A DNA stretch of 64,000 nucleotides from Melioribacteraceae bacterium 4301-Me (lineage in GTDB: Bacteria > Bacteroidota > Ignavibacteria > Ignavibacteriales > Melioribacteraceae), in the NCBI GenBank assembly GCA_041538185.1, contig JBGORM010000005.1, forward strand, positions 1 to 64,000, in the 5' to 3' direction. The notes below the pieces were generated by a model that did not search any database, had not been told where the DNA came from, and saw only the letters and a list, made by a program, of their open reading frames with translations. A program made the translations under genes and the position numbers. Each line of letters opens with the position of its first letter. Position 1 is the first letter of the stretch. Below, in pieces: positions 8,672-16,777 of this stretch.

Positions 8672-9424
8672 GTGGAATTCATACACATTTTAAGTCTTTT
8701 TGTTATTGGATTAATTGCTGCATTTATTAATGTAAATGCAGGCGGCGGTTCAGCTCTTACATTGCCCGCATTAATATTCTTAGGATTAGATTCAGCAACT
8801 GCAAATGGAACTAATAGGATAGCGGTTATTTTACAAAACCTCTCAGCCGTTGCTTCATTTAAAAAAGAAAAGTACGAACAGTTCAATTTAAGCATAAAAC
8901 TCTCTCTCTTTACTCTGCCAGGTTCAGTGATTGGAGCAATAACCGCAGTTAAAATTGGCGATGAATTATTCCAAAAAATTTTAGGAATAATAATGATTGC
9001 TGTAACAATCACAATGCTTTTACCTCAATCAAAAAATTCAATTACAATTGATAATGCCGACAAAAAGCTAACCCCCTCAACTATAATTTACTTTTTGCTG
9101 ATTGGTTTTTATGGCGGATTTATTCAAGTAGGGATTGGTTTTCTCTTGATGATTGTGCTTCACAAAGCAATGAAATTTAGCCTTATTTATGTTAACATGC
9201 ACAAAGTATTCATTGCACTTTTTTTAACAATACCAGCTTTTATAATCTTTATTATTAACCATAACGTTAATTGGTACTGGGGATTAATACTCGCCCTTGG
9301 AAATGCAACCGGTGGTTGGTGGGCAGCTAAAATATCAGTTAAAAAAGGTGATAGATTTATACGCGTAATTATAATTCTCGCAATATTAATAATGGCTCTA
9401 AAGTTAATAGGTATAATATTATAA
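8672..9424 (+). CDS. TauE/SafE-family (sulfite exporter-like) membrane permease
   Basis: This 250-residue integral membrane protein has about eight hydrophobic helices. It carries the duplicated TauE motifs: GGGSALTLPALIFLGLDSATANGTNRI near the N-terminus and GFYGGFIQVGIGFLL in the second half. Family members export sulfite, sulfoacetate or other small organic acids, but substrates vary and cannot be assigned here. Translation starts with GTG at 8672. No sulfur-metabolism gene is adjacent, so the neighbours do not narrow the role. Confidence 0.85.
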   Translation: MEFIHILSLFVIGLIAAFINVNAGGGSALTLPALIFLGLDSATANGTNRIAVILQNLSAVASFKKEKYEQFNLSIKLSLFTLPGSVIGAITAVKIGDELFQKILGIIMIAVTITMLLPQSKNSITIDNADKKLTPSTIIYFLLIGFYGGFIQVGIGFLLMIVLHKAMKFSLIYVNMHKVFIALFLTIPAFIIFIINHNVNWYWGLILALGNATGGWWAAKISVKKGDRFIRVIIILAILIMALKLIGIIL

Positions 9425-9487
9425 ATACCAATATGATTACACTACATTTTATTCCATAGTTTTATATTTTTAGCAGAAAAAATAATT

Positions 9488-10627
9488 ATGTATAAAATAC
9501 TCGTACTTGGAGCTGGATTAATAGGCGGACCAATTGCAACAGATCTTTCAAATGAAAAAAACTTTGAAGTCACCGCCGCCGATATTAATCAAAAATTGCT
9601 AAACAAACTCGGCACAAAAATTCATAAAATAAATATTGATTTATCAATTCAACACAACGTAAGAGAAATTATAAAGGATAAAGATATAATTGTAAATGCT
9701 CTGCCAGGTTTTATCGGCTACGCTACCTTCCAAACAGTTATTAAATCAAAGAAAAATGTTGTTGATTTAGCCTTTTATGAAGAAGACCCCTTTACCATTG
9801 ATGAATTAGCAAAACAAAATAATATTACCGCTTTAGTTGACTGTGGTGTATCGCCAGGAATAAGCAATTTGTTAATTGGCAGAGCAGTTTCAAAAATTTC
9901 TTACATAGAAAATATTCAAATATTTGTAGGCGGCTTACCACTTAACCCAGATAATAGATTAAAGTACAAAACAGTTTTTTCTGTAACAGACTTATTAGAA
10001 GAATACGTTCGTCCTGTAAGATTAATTGAAAACGGCAAACTTAAAATTAAGCCGCCTCTCAGTGATATAGAACAAATAGAATTTGCTGGTGCAGGCTTGT
10101 TAGAAGCTTTCAACAGCGATGGCTTAAGGACATTGATAACCACTACAAAAGCAAAAAATATGAAAGAGAAAACTCTCCGTTACCCAGGTCACGCAGAAAA
10201 AATATTACTCTTAAAAGATGCGGGATTTTTAGACAAAGAAGAATTTATGATTAAAGGAGTTGCTGTTTCCCCATTCGAAATTACTGCAAAAGTTCTATCC
10301 AAGTCTTTAGCACTTGGCAAGAATGATAGAGATTTTACCATTTTAAGAGTAATTGTAGAAGGAAAGAATAACAGGGCAAAAATAAAACTCACGTACGATT
10401 TGTTAGACAAATTTGATGAACAAACAAAAACTCATTCAATGGCAAGAACAACAGGATTTATGGCTTCAATGTGTGTTAGATTAATTGCTTCTGGAATTTT
10501 CTCCAAAAAAGGAATTTTTCCACCCGAAATATTAGGCAAGGATGAAAAAGCAAGTGAATTTATATTATCTGGATTAAAACAAAAAGGTATTTCAATTGAA
10601 AGAAATTACGAAGAATTCCAGATATAA
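9488..10627 (+). CDS. Saccharopine dehydrogenase-family NAD(P)-dependent oxidoreductase
   Basis: This 379-residue protein has an N-terminal Rossmann fold (VLGAGLIGG, residues 6-14; acidic Asp32 after strand 2). It also carries the saccharopine-dehydrogenase signature DCGVSPGISNLL and a C-terminal catalytic domain ending in a TTGFMASMCVRLIA helix. Members reduce or oxidise lysine-derived or similar amino-acid imines. Lysine 6-dehydrogenase-like and saccharopine reductase-like activities are the main candidates. There is no lysine pathway gene beside it. Its 3' end overlaps the glycosylase gene by 32 bases. Confidence 0.8.
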   Translation: MYKILVLGAGLIGGPIATDLSNEKNFEVTAADINQKLLNKLGTKIHKINIDLSIQHNVREIIKDKDIIVNALPGFIGYATFQTVIKSKKNVVDLAFYEEDPFTIDELAKQNNITALVDCGVSPGISNLLIGRAVSKISYIENIQIFVGGLPLNPDNRLKYKTVFSVTDLLEEYVRPVRLIENGKLKIKPPLSDIEQIEFAGAGLLEAFNSDGLRTLITTTKAKNMKEKTLRYPGHAEKILLLKDAGFLDKEEFMIKGVAVSPFEITAKVLSKSLALGKNDRDFTILRVIVEGKNNRAKIKLTYDLLDKFDEQTKTHSMARTTGFMASMCVRLIASGIFSKKGIFPPEILGKDEKASEFILSGLKQKGISIERNYEEFQI

Positions 10628-11309
10628 GTTAAATAAAGAAAAAACCTTTGCCAGTCTTGCTATAAATTTTTTTGTAAATCTAAATAGCCCCAAAAAACTT
10701 CCACATTCTACCGAAGTTATGAATCCATACAGAACTAGAGAAGTACAAAAAATCATCTGCAATTTTTTTTATAAATTTTACAACGATACTAACAACAGAA
10801 TTTTTATCTTAGGAATAAATCCTGGCAGATTTGGCGGGGGAATAACAGGAATCCCATTTACTGACCCAATTAGGCTTGAAGAAAACTGTGGCATAAAAAA
10901 TCCCTTTCCTAAAAAGCTCGAACTTTCAAGTAGATTTATTTACAAAGTTATTGAAAAATTCGGTGGACCAGAATTGTTTTATTCTAAATTTTACATCTCA
11001 GCATTATATCCATTAGCTTTAATAAAAGATGGGGTAAATTATAATTACTATGATAACAAGGAACTATACTTTGCATTAAAAGATGAAATTAAATATTTTC
11101 TTAAAAAACAATTCCAGTTCGGCGCAAAAAACGATTTTGTGATTAGTCTTGGTAAGAAAAACACAAAATTCCTAAAAGAAATTAATGATGAGCTTTTACT
11201 TTTCAAAGAAATTATTACCTTAGAACATCCTCGTTACATAATGCAATATAGGCAAAAATTTATCGGCAAATACATTTCTAAATATTTAGAATGCCTCAAT
11301 AGTTTTTAA
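10596..11309 (+). CDS. SMUG2-type uracil-DNA glycosylase (DUF4918-like)
   Basis: The 237-residue protein carries the first uracil-DNA glycosylase motif as GINPGRFGGGITGIPFTDP. This is the SMUG form (GxNPGxFG) with the extended glycine run seen in SMUG2 proteins. A second motif, HPRYIMQYR, stands where SMUG1 has its HPSP loop. It would remove uracil or damaged pyrimidines from DNA in the cytoplasm. The start taken is TTG at 10596, overlapping the previous gene, because the family N-terminal helix (SLAINFFVNL, then PHSTEVMNPYRTREVQ) lies upstream of the first ATG. The exact start is uncertain. Confidence 0.8.
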   Translation: MKEITKNSRYKLNKEKTFASLAINFFVNLNSPKKLPHSTEVMNPYRTREVQKIICNFFYKFYNDTNNRIFILGINPGRFGGGITGIPFTDPIRLEENCGIKNPFPKKLELSSRFIYKVIEKFGGPELFYSKFYISALYPLALIKDGVNYNYYDNKELYFALKDEIKYFLKKQFQFGAKNDFVISLGKKNTKFLKEINDELLLFKEIITLEHPRYIMQYRQKFIGKYISKYLECLNSF

Positions 11310-11346
11310 TCCAAATTTTTCAGTGAAAAATGTGAGTTAAAGATTA

Positions 11347-11934
11347 CTATCTGCTCATACTTGCTAATGCTTCTTTAATTAAATCTTCTATAGCTATGGA
11401 TGGATTTTTATCTAAAACTGCTCTAACTGCTCGTTCGGCAATTTTCAAATTGTAGCCCAAATTAATCAACGCATTAACAGCATCGATTTTTAAGTTAGAA
11501 CTTCCTTTCGAAATAAAATCAGTTTTTTCAGCAAACGATTCAACTTTATCGCGCAATTCTACTAATAAACGTTCTGCCGTCTTTTTACCGATACCTGGTA
11601 TAGCTGTCAAACGAGCTAAATTATTCATCCTCAATGCCTCTTGCAGTTCTTCTATTTCTATTCCGGATAAAATACTTTGTGCAATTTTAGGACCGATACC
11701 GCTCACAGAGATAAGCATTTCAAACATTTCTTTTTCATCTAATGTATAGAAGCCATAAAGTTCCAGTGAATTTTCTTTTAATGCAAGAAAAGTATAAAGT
11801 GAAGCTTCTTGCTTTTCAGCTAATTTCTGAAAAGTAGAAATAGAAATATTAACAAGGTAACCAACACCATTTACATCTAAAATAATTTTTGTTGGTTTTT
11901 TTGAAACTATCTTTCCGCTTAGATATCCAATCAT
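11347..11934 (-). CDS. ruvA: Holliday junction branch-migration protein RuvA
   Basis: This 195-residue RuvA binds Holliday junctions as a tetramer and loads the RuvB motor. It has the N-terminal OB fold starting MIGYLSGKIVSK, the helix-hairpin-helix motifs (FEMLISVSGIGPKIAQSIL; LARLTAIPGIGKKTAERLL) and the C-terminal RuvB-binding helices. The ATG at 11934 is chosen because the family starts MIGxLxG; a TTG three codons earlier is less likely. It follows ruvC on the same strand after 21 bases. ruvB is not in the window. Confidence 0.95.
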   Translation of the reverse strand: MIGYLSGKIVSKKPTKIILDVNGVGYLVNISISTFQKLAEKQEASLYTFLALKENSLELYGFYTLDEKEMFEMLISVSGIGPKIAQSILSGIEIEELQEALRMNNLARLTAIPGIGKKTAERLLVELRDKVESFAEKTDFISKGSSNLKIDAVNALINLGYNLKIAERAVRAVLDKNPSIAIEDLIKEALASMSR

Positions 11935-11955
11935 ATTAATCAACTAATTAGTTGG

Positions 11956-12498
11956 TTACAAGCCGCTTAAAATTTTATCGGGATTTTCAGCTATAAACTC
12001 TTTCCAATTTTTACTTCTTCGAAAGTTTGAACTCATTTTAAAAGCATGACAAACTGCAACAGCAAGCGCATCACTTTCATCATATTTCATCTTCTTTTTT
12101 TTTAAGCCGAGCAATTTTTTTATCATAAATTGAACTTGTTCTTTTGAAGCGGCTCCATTTCCAACTACTGATTTTTTAACTTCTCTTGGAGAGTATTCTT
12201 TTAATGGGATATTATTATTAATTGCTGCTAACAACGAAACACCTCTTGCGTAGCCAATTTTTAAAGCAGATTGAACATTTTTTCCGTAGAATGCTGTTTC
12301 TAACGCAAATTCATCAGGCTTATAAAATTTTATTAGCTTATCTAATTCATCGTATATCATTTTAAGTCGTGGAGCCATTTCTTTTGTGTTAGGCAGTTTA
12401 ATAAATCCAGCAGCAATTTGTATAGTTTCGTTATTTTTAAAATCAATTATACCATATCCAGTAAAAATTGTACCGGGATCTACTCCTAAAATTCTCAT
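11956..12498 (-). CDS. ruvC: Holliday junction resolvase RuvC
   Basis: This 180-residue endonuclease cuts Holliday junctions symmetrically. The four acidic metal ligands are visible: Asp7 (GVDPGT), Glu67 (ALETAFYGKN), Asp140 and Asp143 (YDESDALAVA). The length is at the family norm, with a short basic tail. It sits between yebC and ruvA on the same strand, a common arrangement of this recombination cluster. Confidence 0.96.
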   Translation of the reverse strand: MRILGVDPGTIFTGYGIIDFKNNETIQIAAGFIKLPNTKEMAPRLKMIYDELDKLIKFYKPDEFALETAFYGKNVQSALKIGYARGVSLLAAINNNIPLKEYSPREVKKSVVGNGAASKEQVQFMIKKLLGLKKKKMKYDESDALAVAVCHAFKMSSNFRRSKNWKEFIAENPDKILSGL

Positions 12499-12525
12499 AA
12501 CAAGTTAAAAACTCATTTTTAGTTT

Positions 12526-13248
12526 TTATGAAAAATCTGCCGCTGTATAAACATTTTGTACATCATCGTTGTCTTCTAATGCTTCAATTAGCTTTTCCAA
12601 TTTCTCTGCAGTTTCACCCGATACATTAATTGTATTTTTTGCAATCCACTGTATTGAAGCATTTTCAATTTCTAATTTTTTTTCTGCCAAAGCTTTACGG
12701 ACACTTTCAAAATTTTCCACAGAAGTTGTAACTTCAAAGAACTCATCTTCAGTCTGAAGATCTTCTACTGGTGAGTCTATTATTAACTCCATCATTTGGT
12801 CTTCTGTCATCGAGTTGCGTTTTACGGTAATTATACCTTTTCTTTCGAACATCCAAGCTACAGAATTAGCCTCGCCTAAAGAGCCGCCATTTTTACTAAA
12901 AGCATGTCTAATTTCAGCCACTGTTCTATTTTTATTATCGGTTGCGGCTTCTACAAGAATAGCTACACCGCCCGGGCCATAGCCTTCATAAAGTACTTCA
13001 TAGTAAACTGCGCCTTCAAGTTCACCAGTAGCTTTTTTAATTGCACGCTCAATATTTTCTGCAGGCATGTTAGCAGCTTTAGCGTTATCGACCGCAAGTC
13101 GAAGTCTAGGATTGCCATCAATATCACCGCCACCTTGTTTAGCTGCTATGGTAATCTCTTTAATTAGTTTAGTAAACAGCTTTCCCCTTTTGGAATCAAT
13201 AACTGCTTTTTTTCTTCTTATAGTCGCCCATTTTGAGTGACCCGACAT
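12526..13248 (-). CDS. yebC: YebC/PmpR/TACO1-family protein
   Basis: This 240-residue protein starts with the invariant MSGHSKWATIRRKKA and contains NPRLRLAVDNAKAANMP and the YEGYGPGGVAI stretch. Members were described as DNA-binding regulators. More recent work links the YebC/TACO1 family to relief of ribosome stalling at proline-rich stretches, so the transcription-factor label should be treated with care. It lies directly upstream of ruvC on the same strand, its usual neighbour. Confidence 0.95.
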   Translation of the reverse strand: MSGHSKWATIRRKKAVIDSKRGKLFTKLIKEITIAAKQGGGDIDGNPRLRLAVDNAKAANMPAENIERAIKKATGELEGAVYYEVLYEGYGPGGVAILVEAATDNKNRTVAEIRHAFSKNGGSLGEANSVAWMFERKGIITVKRNSMTEDQMMELIIDSPVEDLQTEDEFFEVTTSVENFESVRKALAEKKLEIENASIQWIAKNTINVSGETAEKLEKLIEALEDNDDVQNVYTAADFS

Positions 13249-13267
13249 ATTTTTCTCCTTGCTTTTT

Positions 13268-14989
13268 TTAATTCTGTAATTCTTTTACTAACAAATCTTT
13301 TATTCTTATTTGAGGAAACAATTTTCCATCTTTAGATACTGTTTCAATAGTGTATACAATATCCACCAAATTTTTATCTTTATCAATTAAGTCAACGTAG
13401 TAACCCAAATTAAAACCAATTGCATCAAATACTTTTTCATTTCCATTTTGTTTAAATACAGTAGAAAGATGATTTGTACCAACAAGGCGGGGCTGATAAA
13501 CGAGCGAAACATCTTCTGACATAAATACAGGCCGCATATTACCGGGTCCAAAAGGTGCAAATTGATTTAATATCCTTACAAATTTTGGCGTTATTTCCGA
13601 AAAGTGAATTTTAGCATCTATTTCAATTTCCGGCAGCCTATCATTTTCTGATAAATTTTGTTTAAGAATAGCATTGAATCGCTGCTTAAATTCATCAATC
13701 TTATTGATTTCAACTGCCAAGCCGGCAGCAGCCTCGTGCCCGCCAAATTGCAAAAGCAAATCCTCACATGCTTGAAGTGCCTCATAAATGTTAAATCCAG
13801 GCACACTTCTGGCTGAACCTTTAGCTACACCATCAACAGTAGTAAGCATAATCGATGGCTTATGAAATTTTTCTACTAAACGTGAAGCTACTATCCCAAT
13901 TACGCCAGGATGCCAGTTATCATCGTGCAATACTATTCCAAGTTCATTTTGTAAATCATAATTTTGTTCTACCAGCGAAACCGCATGTGAAAACGTCATT
14001 TCATCTATCTTGCGGCGCTGTTGATTTTCATTCTCAAGAACTATAGCCAACTCCTCAGCTTTTTTGGGGTCTTCTGTAGTAAAAAGCTCAACTGCTCGGT
14101 TTGCATCGCCTAACCTGCCAACAGCATTAATCCGTGGAGCAATTGAAAATACAATTTGTCCAGCTGTTAAATTACCTGGTTCCATTTTTGCTGCTTTAAT
14201 TAACGCAAGTATTCCCGGCCTGGGATTAGTATTTATTAAATCAATTCCTTCTTTAACGAGAATTCTATTTTCGTCAATAAGAGGAACAATATCTGCTGCA
14301 CCTGCAAGTGCTACTAAGTCAAGGTATTTTAACGCCATATCTTTGTTGCCAATTCGATAGCCGATAGCTCTTGCTAATTTAAAAGCTACACCTGCACCAG
14401 AGAGGTATTTAAAGGGATATTGGCAGCCAGGTTTAATTGGGTCTAATATGGCAAAAGCATTTGGCAATCTTTCTTTAGGCTGATGGTGGTCACAAACAAT
14501 AGTATCAATTCCAAAGGAGTTAGCGTAATCAATTTCCTCTACTGCTGTAATTCCGCAGTCAACAGAAATAATAAGTTTAATTCCGCGTTCTTTTAAATAA
14601 TCTATACTTGAGGGGGAGATTCCGTAGCCTTCTGTAATTCTATTTGGTATGTAAGTTTCGACACGCGCGCCAAGTTCTTTTAAAAAAAGGAACATCAGTG
14701 ATGCAGAGCATGTGCCGTCAACATCATAATCACCGTAGACGCAAATCTTTTCGTTATTAGTAATTGCATTTATTACACGAATTGAAGCCTCTGACATACC
14801 ATCCATAAGGAAGGGGTCGTGAAGGGAATCTAAAGATGGGCGAAAATAAGATTTAGCTTCAAAAAAATTTGTAACACCTCTATTTACAAGAACTGTTGCA
14901 AGTGCGTTAGAAATATTAAGGCTATCTGCCAATGCAAGAACTAAATTGTCTTGTGGTGTTTCTTTGAACTTCCAACGTTTTTTTAGCAT
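13268..14989 (-). CDS. recJ: Single-stranded-DNA-specific exonuclease RecJ
   Basis: This 573-residue 5'-3' single-strand exonuclease belongs to the DHH family. Visible motifs are GDYDVDGTCS, SVDCGI, DTIVCDHHQP and the DHHA1-domain GGHEAAAGLAV. An OB-fold domain (about 455-560) completes the protein. The ATG at 14989 (LKKRWKFKETPQDNLVLAL) is chosen. The longer in-frame extension upstream lies within or next to the RNase P RNA end, so it should not be coding. RecJ resects DNA for recombination and repair, which suits the downstream ruvC-ruvA genes. Confidence 0.95.
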   Translation of the reverse strand: MLKKRWKFKETPQDNLVLALADSLNISNALATVLVNRGVTNFFEAKSYFRPSLDSLHDPFLMDGMSEASIRVINAITNNEKICVYGDYDVDGTCSASLMFLFLKELGARVETYIPNRITEGYGISPSSIDYLKERGIKLIISVDCGITAVEEIDYANSFGIDTIVCDHHQPKERLPNAFAILDPIKPGCQYPFKYLSGAGVAFKLARAIGYRIGNKDMALKYLDLVALAGAADIVPLIDENRILVKEGIDLINTNPRPGILALIKAAKMEPGNLTAGQIVFSIAPRINAVGRLGDANRAVELFTTEDPKKAEELAIVLENENQQRRKIDEMTFSHAVSLVEQNYDLQNELGIVLHDDNWHPGVIGIVASRLVEKFHKPSIMLTTVDGVAKGSARSVPGFNIYEALQACEDLLLQFGGHEAAAGLAVEINKIDEFKQRFNAILKQNLSENDRLPEIEIDAKIHFSEITPKFVRILNQFAPFGPGNMRPVFMSEDVSLVYQPRLVGTNHLSTVFKQNGNEKVFDAIGFNLGYYVDLIDKDKNLVDIVYTIETVSKDGKLFPQIRIKDLLVKELQN

Positions 14990-15015
14990 TTTATTAAATA
15001 TAGAAGGCAAGCAAC

Positions 15016-15411
15016 AAGTCAAGACTATAAGCCGAATTCTGTAATCCCGCTTCAAGCGGGACGGCAGTTATTTATCTTGCTCTGTTATCTCTAACAGAGT
15101 CTAAGCGGTCTACCCAAAGGGACTTGATGGCGAACAACCATCTCTTTCGAACTAACGAAAGAGCCCTTTTACTTGACCTTGCTCCAAGCGGGGTTTACCA
15201 TGCCTTGTCCATTACTGTCCAAGCGGTAGGCTCTTACCCTGCCTTTTCACCCTTACCCCTCGTCTTCACTCGGGGCGGTATTTTTTCTGTGGCACTTTCC
15301 ATAACCGAGAACTTTCGTTACTCGGCTTCCGGGTATTACCCGGCGCTTCGTTCTACGGAGTTCGGACTTTCCTCCCCGCCACTGGCGGGACAACTGCCCA
15401 TCTTGACTCAT
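15016..15411 (-). ncRNA. rnpB: RNase P RNA (bacterial type A)
   Basis: On the minus strand the RNA begins near 15411. P1 is formed by GTCAAGA near the 5' end and TCTTGAC near 15020. The universally conserved GAGGAAAGTCCGAACTCC block and the 3' ACAGAATTCGGCTTA block are both present, as is the GAGGGTAAGGGTGAAA-like central core. The length of about 395 bases fits type A. It processes tRNA 5' ends as the catalytic RNA of RNase P. The recJ gene begins about 27 bases downstream. An apparent plus-strand protein frame across it (15124-15414) is a shadow of the RNA. Confidence 0.95.
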
Positions 15412-15522
15412 TGATTGCTCTTCTACTATCCTTTTTTTAAATAATATTTTTTCAATGAACTGAATATAACAAAAATTTATTCTTTAGGCATTCCGAAAAA
15501 TTAAGACTGTATTTCTCCCTTA

Positions 15523-16671
15523 CTAATTCCCCATTAAATTCGATATAAAATTCAGATTTTTTGAGCTGGAACTTGAAATTATTATCTTAATTATTGCAGT
15601 TAATGGCACCGAAAGAAACATTCCTACAATACCCCATAAATAACCCCAAATTAGCAGCGATAAAAGTATAACTATTGGATTCAGCCCAAGACGATCACCA
15701 AAAATTTTCGGCTCTACTACATTGCCCATCAGATTCTGTATTAATATTAAAAAAACAGCTACAATAAGTGTGTAACTAATCGATTCAAACTGAACTAATG
15801 TCATTAGTGATGCAAGTATTACTGCCAAAGCAGAACCAATGTTCGGTATAAAATTTAACAGAACTGAAAGAACTGCCCATATAATTGCAAACTCTACTCC
15901 AAAAACCCACAGAACAATACCGATTAAAGATCCAGTAATTAAGCTAATCAAAAATTTTGTCGTGATATATCTTTGAACTTGTTCTGTAATATCCTTAAAA
16001 GTTCTCTTTAATTTCTCTTCACGTTCTGCCTTAATTTTTTCCATTTCTTGTTCAAATTCTGAATTCATTTCCTTTGGAACATTTTTATCCTTTTCGTTTA
16101 GCTGCCTTTTAATTTTTTTTATAGAACCCCTAATATTTTTTTCTACATACCTTTTTCTAATCACTTCAAATATTCTATTATGGCCACTGCTTATAAAAAT
16201 AAAAAAGAATAAGACAAAAAAAACAGAAGAGAACAAACTTAATGTTGATGAAAACAATCCAGAAGCAATACCGCTATAGTCAAGTTCTTGCAAGACTTTT
16301 GTAAGATTAAAATGAGTTAAAGCTTCGTCTTTTATGCCTAGATTAATAGACATAGCCGAAACAATATTATTTAGTTTGCCTTCAAGAAGTGGTAAAGCGC
16401 CTTTAAACTGTGTAAATGAATCAATTAAAAACCTTGAAATACCCCAAATGAAAACAGCTGTAATTAATACATCAATAAAAATTACCGACCAACGGGGGAT
16501 TTTATTTTTTGTCAACACATTATTTAATGGCTCAAATAAAAAGAATAAAAAATATGCTATTATAAAAGGTATGAAAATATGCTGTAGTTCTTTCATAACA
16601 AGCAGAATAACAAATAATCCAATCACAGTTGTAAAAAACTTAACTGTAGGATCAGAATTTCGTCGTTTCAT
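15523..16671 (-). CDS. AI-2E/PerM-family (UPF0118) membrane permease
   Basis: The 382-residue protein has the AI-2E transporter layout. Two or three N-terminal helices and a cytoplasmic charged linker (about 180-235, rich in Lys and Glu) come first. A C-terminal helix block follows with LLNFIPNIGSALAVI and GLNPIVILLSLLIWGYLWG, ending FLSVPLTAIIKIII. Members export small molecules or ions; AI-2 export is documented only for TqsA. The substrate here is unknown. Confidence 0.85.
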   Translation of the reverse strand: MKRRNSDPTVKFFTTVIGLFVILLVMKELQHIFIPFIIAYFLFFLFEPLNNVLTKNKIPRWSVIFIDVLITAVFIWGISRFLIDSFTQFKGALPLLEGKLNNIVSAMSINLGIKDEALTHFNLTKVLQELDYSGIASGLFSSTLSLFSSVFFVLFFFIFISSGHNRIFEVIRKRYVEKNIRGSIKKIKRQLNEKDKNVPKEMNSEFEQEMEKIKAEREEKLKRTFKDITEQVQRYITTKFLISLITGSLIGIVLWVFGVEFAIIWAVLSVLLNFIPNIGSALAVILASLMTLVQFESISYTLIVAVFLILIQNLMGNVVEPKIFGDRLGLNPIVILLSLLIWGYLWGIVGMFLSVPLTAIIKIIISSSSSKNLNFISNLMGN

Positions 16672-16777
16672 AATAAAAACTTTGTTATTAGAGATTTCAG
16701 TTTAAATTTTGTACTAAAATATCAAATAATTTCTTATTATACGCATAGTATTCAAAAAATTAATTTATTCTGCTTAG

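Noticed and set aside
15124..15414. Open frame of 96 residues on the plus strand
   Set aside because: It lies wholly within the RNase P RNA gene on the opposite strand, whose conserved blocks and P1 pairing explain the sequence.
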